Origin: Atopobiaceae bacterium
Lineage (GTDB): Bacteria; Actinomycetota; Coriobacteriia; Coriobacteriales; Atopobiaceae
Assembly (NCBI GenBank): GCA_017510785.1
Contig: JAFWMH010000036.1
Coordinates: 1 to 64,000, forward strand
Length of the DNA stretch: 64,000 nucleotides
Reading direction: 5' to 3'
The translations under genes and the position numbers were made by a program. The notes beneath the pieces were generated by a model that worked only from the letters and a program-made list of their open reading frames with translations, searched no databases and had not been told where the DNA came from. Below, piece after piece: positions 59,996 to 64,000 of the stretch (its first letter is position 1; each line of letters begins with the position of its first letter).

Positions 59996-60718
59996 ATGAC
60001 GTTCAAGCTAGGTCTCGCGCAAACGATCGACCAAATCGACGAGGCAGCACAACGCGGCATGGACCTGCTCGTGTTCCCCGAAAACTTCATGTCCTCCCCC
60101 GAGCTCGCCGAGCCGCTCGACGGACCGTTTGTGCAGCACGTTCGCGAGGAAGCACGGACGCACAGCATGTGGATTGCATTCACGACCTTTGAGACAAACC
60201 CCCATGGCCAGCCCTTCAACACCGCCGTACTCGTGGACGAAGCCGGCACGATTCAAGGAACGTACAGGAAGTGTCATCTCTACGACGCCCATGGAGTATT
60301 CGAATCCGAACGCAACGCAGCTGGCCACGCATTATGCAAGCCCATTCCCACGCCGTTTTGCACACTCGGCATGGCCATTTGCTACGATTTACGATTCCCC
60401 GAGGTTGCGCGGCACCTGGCGCTTGCCGGCTGCAACGTACTGATCTTTCCCGCCGCCTGGCACGACGGGCCGCGCAAGCTCGCTCACTGGCGAACGCTGT
60501 TGACTGCACGCGCAATCGAAAACGAGTGCATCGTGGTGGGAGCCTGCAACGCAGGCGAACGTTACGTACAAAAGAGCTTCGTATTCGGACCCTTAGGCGA
60601 CGAACTCGCGAGCGGCCAAAGCGATGAGCTCATCGTTTGCGATATCGACCTCGCAACCGTTGACGCCGCGCGCGATGCAATGCCCGTGTTCTCCCATCGG
60701 CGCCAGGACTTGTACTAA
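59996..60718 (+). CDS. nitrilase-superfamily carbon-nitrogen hydrolase
   Basis: A 240-residue nitrilase-superfamily enzyme with the Glu-Lys-Cys triad: LLVFPENFM (Glu), TYRKCHLYD (Lys), MAICYDLRFPEVAR (Cys). The second-glutamate and AAWHDGPRKLAHWRTLLTARAIEN region are also typical. Close to the omega-amidase/Nit2-like and deaminated-glutathione amidase branch, which remove faulty metabolites, but the substrate cannot be fixed from sequence. GAAGGGAG precedes the ATG at 59996. Confidence 0.88.
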   Translation: MTFKLGLAQTIDQIDEAAQRGMDLLVFPENFMSSPELAEPLDGPFVQHVREEARTHSMWIAFTTFETNPHGQPFNTAVLVDEAGTIQGTYRKCHLYDAHGVFESERNAAGHALCKPIPTPFCTLGMAICYDLRFPEVARHLALAGCNVLIFPAAWHDGPRKLAHWRTLLTARAIENECIVVGACNAGERYVQKSFVFGPLGDELASGQSDELIVCDIDLATVDAARDAMPVFSHRRQDLY

Positions 60719-60888
60719 CGCACCAGGCTGATGCACCGTGGGAAATAGCCGTATCCCCCGTGACGCTCGGTGGATTTTCTCTCTGAATCATTTTATGCAC
60801 GGATTACGTCGGTAATTGTGGTAATTTTGCCAATAATAACGACGTAAATCGTGCGAATGTGCCATTTCTAACGCAGAATGAGGTGCGT

Positions 60889-62226
60889 ATGCAAAGGAAC
60901 ATCATGCAGTCACTGCTCAACTGGAAGAACTCTCCTCGGCGTAAGCCGCTCGTGCTGCAGGGCGCGCGTCAAGTGGGAAAGACCTGGGCCATTCGTGAGC
61001 TTGCCCGCACCGAATTTGCCGCCATTGCGTATGTGGACTTTCTCGCGGACGAAGACATGCACTCAGTCTTCGAGGGAAGCCTTGAGCCGAGGCGTCTACT
61101 AGATGCGATAACGCTCCACACAGGTGTGAACGCCGACACACCAAACACCTTGGTGGTCTTCGACGAAGTGCAGGAGTGCCCACGTGCCCTCATGTCCCTC
61201 AAGTCGTTTCAGCAAGAACGCCCCGACATTCCTCTCATCGCGGCGGGCTCGCTACTCGGGGTGGCGTTGCACGGCCGGTCCAAAAGCAAGTCGGTGCGTA
61301 CGGGTGACAAGGGTGTTTCGTTCCCCGTGGGAAAGGTCGACCACTTGCTCATGCACCCCATGACGTTCACGGAATACCTACGTGGCGTGGGACAGGACCG
61401 TATGGCCGCGCTCATCGACGCACGCGACGAGTCGCTCATGGGGGCCTTCGCCGAGCGCTTTACTGAAGAACTGCGTCGTTACATGTATGTAGGCGGCATG
61501 CCCGAAGCTGTACAAACATTTGCAGACGAGCACGACTACAACGGTGTTCGCAGTGTGCAAAACAGGCTGCTTACGGACTATGAGTTGGATTTCTCCAAAT
61601 ATGCGACACCACAGCTCACCGAACGCATACGCTTGGTGTGGCGCTCGCTACCCGGGCAGTTGTCACGCGAGAACAAGAAATTCCTCTACGCGGCCGTAAA
61701 GCCTGGCGCCCGAGCGCGTGGTTATGAGGAAGCCTTGCAATGGCTCGCTGATGCCGGGCTTGTACTGAAGGTCAATCGCATACGCAAACCCGGTCTTCCC
61801 CTCTCCGCTTACGAAGACTTGGGGGCGTTCAAGCTGTACCTGCTCGATGTGGGCCTGCTCGGTGCCGCAAGCCGCCTGGACGCCTCTACCATCGTAGAGG
61901 GGAATCGCCTCTTCACGGAGTTCAAGGGCTCACTTGCCGAGAACTACGTTTGTCAGTCGCTTGTGGCGTCGAACAAGGTCGTGCCCTACTACTGGTCGGC
62001 CGAAAACTCGACGGGAGAGGTAGACTTCGTATACGACTACTCCAATCGTGTTGTACCCGTCGAAGCAAAGGCCGAGGTTAACCTGCGCGCGAAGAGCCTG
62101 CGCACTTTTGTTGCCAAGTATGGGCTAGAGCCGGGCATCCGACTCTCGCTCGCGGGCTTCGACCGCCAGTCGTGGGTAACGAACATTCCGCTCTATGCAG
62201 CCGACCTACTGCCCGATTTTGTGTAG
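60889..62226 (+). CDS. AAA ATPase with DUF4143
   Basis: A 445-residue protein: AAA_14-type ATPase (Walker A GARQVGKTW, Walker B LVVFDEVQECP) and C-terminal DUF4143 with FKGSLAENYVCQSL and GEVDFVYDYSNRVVPVEAKA, a nuclease-fold-like EVDFV...VEAKA signature. Such ATPases are abundant and variable in anaerobes, and their function is unknown; nuclease activity of the end domain has been suggested. GAGG at 5 nt supports ATG 60889; an in-frame GTG at 60859 also exists. Just upstream, GCACG-ATTACGTCG and CGACGTAA-TCGTGC form an imperfect inverted repeat. Confidence 0.87.
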   Translation: MQRNIMQSLLNWKNSPRRKPLVLQGARQVGKTWAIRELARTEFAAIAYVDFLADEDMHSVFEGSLEPRRLLDAITLHTGVNADTPNTLVVFDEVQECPRALMSLKSFQQERPDIPLIAAGSLLGVALHGRSKSKSVRTGDKGVSFPVGKVDHLLMHPMTFTEYLRGVGQDRMAALIDARDESLMGAFAERFTEELRRYMYVGGMPEAVQTFADEHDYNGVRSVQNRLLTDYELDFSKYATPQLTERIRLVWRSLPGQLSRENKKFLYAAVKPGARARGYEEALQWLADAGLVLKVNRIRKPGLPLSAYEDLGAFKLYLLDVGLLGAASRLDASTIVEGNRLFTEFKGSLAENYVCQSLVASNKVVPYYWSAENSTGEVDFVYDYSNRVVPVEAKAEVNLRAKSLRTFVAKYGLEPGIRLSLAGFDRQSWVTNIPLYAADLLPDFV

Positions 62227-62323
62227 AAAAGTACCTTCGATTTGACGTCGATTTAACGACCCGTTTGCTCGATAAAAGGCGCCAGCACAAAGCTGGCGCT
62301 CCTTCAAAGTGTTGGTCACAGCA

Positions 62324-62512
62324 CTACGCTGGCCATAACACGACTGCTTTTGATTGTTCCCAACCGCGCATCACCGCGTAATTCTCATTAGACAAACCCA
62401 TTGCAGTGGCAGTATACGCTCCGTCCTGCGTCAGCGTTTGTCCATTGTAACAATATTCTATTTTCGCATTTTTTACACGTAACGAATTGCCGCATACCCC
62501 AATTTGAGGCAT
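62324..62512 (-). pseudogene. fragment of a surface-protein repeat domain
   Basis: A 62-residue frame (MPQIGVCGNSLRVKNAKIEY, NGQTLTQDGAYTATAMGLSNENYAV) resembles MBG/Ig-like repeat domains of secreted surface proteins. It lies downstream of the large surface-protein gene in another frame, so it is likely a piece left by a frameshift or recombination. Upstream at 62279-62299 there is a GCGCCAGC/GCTGGCGC hairpin after the ATPase gene. Confidence 0.35.
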
Positions 62513-62556
62513 ACGGCACGACCAATCTTCAGACGCTCGACCTGCAACGCGCCGTC

Positions 62557-64000
62557 TCACTGCTCCTCTACGATTTCGAACGTCACGCGTCGCGTGCCAG
62601 CATAATTGCGTTTGCCGGTAACCGTGATGGTTGCCGTGCCAACGTCCACGTTGTTCTCCCAACGCACGGCACAGTCGCTGCCAAGCCCGAGGGTTTTGTC
62701 ACCAGAGCGCACCGTGGGCATCGCCAGAATCGCCTTGCCTGTGTACGTTTGCGTCTTAGGAGCCAACACGCTGAACGAAGCAGGCTCAATAACGAACTCC
62801 GCAATCGATTTCCCCACGTACAGGCCACGTCCAGTAACCGTGCACATGCCCGTGCCAGCCTCAACGTTGTTTTTGTACGTCACGAGATAGTCGACTCGCG
62901 GACGCAACGTTTTTCCGCCAAGCCTCACCTCGGGAATCGGGCATTTGGCCGAGCCGTCGTAGGTATAGGTTTGCGCACCAAGCGAAACGACTGCGTCTTC
63001 AAGGCTCAGCTTCTTCCACTTGGCATGCAAGGTAAGCGGACCGGCAACAGGGATGGAAAAGTCGTACGGAAATTTGAGCGAGCCATCCACAAACCAACCC
63101 GCGAACTCGTAGCCGTCTCGCGTCGGATCATCCGGCCGGGCAACCATGCTACCATGCATGACGCGCTGCCGATCAACACGCGACCCACCATTGCTCTCGA
63201 ACGTCACAACGTAGGTGTTCGTCTCCCACTGCGCAAACAAGACAACATTTTCGTTCAGCTTAATCCAGTCCCCCGCCGCATATGTGTTCCCCGAACCATC
63301 CGGCTCGGTGCTCCACCGCACAAACGTGCGACCCACACACGTGAACGGACAATTTGGCACTTTACGCGAGTATCCCGCCTCTGCCCTCACGACCTCAAAC
63401 GTCTCGGGCTCATCGTCACCATCGTTAGCATTGAGTGTAAGGGAGAAAATCGGCTTTTCGCTCTTGGCATTGCCCATTGTTTTGGCGCTAACGTATGCGC
63501 CGTGCTGGGCCGCAATGGCCTGCTTGCCCACGCCCGCCATAGCGCGCGCATCCCCCGCGTTGGCCAAAGCGACGGATTGCGTCCAAGTGCCGTTGTCGTT
63601 TTCGCGCGGGTCCGTCGTCTGCTCGCTGGATGCATTTCCAGCACACAGCGCATTTGAGCCAGCGACATCCATCGCATCGACCTTCGCTTCGGCAACCAAA
63701 CCACCCGTCACCACGAGCTCGCCCGCGGAGAGCATCGCGTCAGCGTCATCGTTGCTGGCCTTGCCACCAAATGAGGCCGTCTCGAGTACACCCTCTTCGT
63801 CACCGCCGGATTGAGCGTACACCTTGAGCGTATTTCCCTCGGAAAGATCGATGCCATCGCGTGCCGTAAGCTTGGCGCCATCGCACAAAATGAGGTGCAC
63901 CGTGCCGTTTATGGCCAGCCGCTCGTCGAGTTCGACGTCGTCGCGCACGACGTACCACGCGCCATATTCGGTACCATCGCCAACGGCTTTTCCGCTAAAG
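62557..64000 (-). CDS. repeat-containing surface protein, 3' part
   Basis: The open frame continues past the window edge; 480 codons of the C-terminal part are present. It shows a region that describes an ordered array of beta-rich modules: ELDERLAINGTVHLILCDGAKLTA, an InlB/Listeria-Bacteroides-type repeat (TFESNGGSRVDRQRV, GYEFAGWFVDGSL, LTLHAKW), and two bacterial Ig/MBG-like domains (YTYDGSAKCPIPEVRL, KTQTYTGKAILAMPTV, ending VTGKRNYAGTRRVTFEIVEEQ). No sortase motif or membrane anchor is seen before the stop at 62557. It is probably a large secreted adhesin-type protein. The signal peptide is outside the window. Confidence 0.8.
   Translation of the reverse strand, partial: FSGKAVGDGTEYGAWYVVRDDVELDERLAINGTVHLILCDGAKLTARDGIDLSEGNTLKVYAQSGGDEEGVLETASFGGKASNDDADAMLSAGELVVTGGLVAEAKVDAMDVAGSNALCAGNASSEQTTDPRENDNGTWTQSVALANAGDARAMAGVGKQAIAAQHGAYVSAKTMGNAKSEKPIFSLTLNANDGDDEPETFEVVRAEAGYSRKVPNCPFTCVGRTFVRWSTEPDGSGNTYAAGDWIKLNENVVLFAQWETNTYVVTFESNGGSRVDRQRVMHGSMVARPDDPTRDGYEFAGWFVDGSLKFPYDFSIPVAGPLTLHAKWKKLSLEDAVVSLGAQTYTYDGSAKCPIPEVRLGGKTLRPRVDYLVTYKNNVEAGTGMCTVTGRGLYVGKSIAEFVIEPASFSVLAPKTQTYTGKAILAMPTVRSGDKTLGLGSDCAVRWENNVDVGTATITVTGKRNYAGTRRVTFEIVEEQ

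Overview
The window looks like a chromosome segment of a fairly GC-rich anaerobic actinobacterium, most likely class Coriobacteriia (Eggerthellaceae/Atopobiaceae-like). The reasons are Tat and lipoprotein redox proteins, a DUF4405 cytochrome, many DUF2142 and glycosyltransferase genes, ChW-repeat surface proteins, a CarD regulator and frequent GTG/TTG starts. The assignment is inferred from gene content; there is no rRNA in the window.

Layout: (1) 1-5.2 kb holds the end of a GH1 glycosidase, a small redox island (MerR regulator, DUF4405 membrane cytochrome, exported flavodoxin, a decayed Tat lipoprotein, a broken DUF4160 gene next to DUF2442) and a lone nitrogenase-component-1-like gene. (2) 5.3-24.4 kb is a large surface-polysaccharide locus: GT2 glycosyltransferases, a cytidylyltransferase/dehydrogenase/LicD operon, a flippase, two DUF2142 membrane proteins, and rmlA-rmlD-GT-DUF2304-rmlB without rmlC. 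Inside it, at 12.6-14.7 kb, sits a possible peptide (RiPP) island: a Nif11-like leader peptide with a zinc-ribbon-like core, a small NHLM-secretion-like membrane protein and an unrecognised protein. (3) 24.4-52.2 kb is mostly housekeeping and envelope genes: NifU-type scaffold, U32 hydroxylase, tyrS, a class A PBP, argR, a C39-like pseudo-peptidase, rlmKL, a phosphohexomutase, a GH25/ChW lysozyme, HAD, citrate synthase, ACT, carD, a tannase-like lipoprotein, acylphosphatase, dinB and a beta-lactamase-like lipoprotein. (4) 52.3-54.3 kb is a XamI-like restriction-modification pair with both genes frameshifted. (5) 54.5-59.76 kb is a 5.1 kb integrated element in tRNA-Phe with integrase, regulator, excisionase, a possible replication protein and a terminase-small-subunit-like gene but no virion genes, so it resembles a phage satellite. 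(6) 59.99-64 kb has a nitrilase, an AAA/DUF4143 ATPase and the 3' part of a repeat-containing surface protein.

Four intergenic regions (3.75, 16.3, 33.4 and 48.0 kb) carry related arrays of imperfect hairpins with a period of about 71-72 bp. They all lie beyond gene 3' ends and are the most unusual non-coding signal here. All comparisons to families were made by eye; no database search was run.
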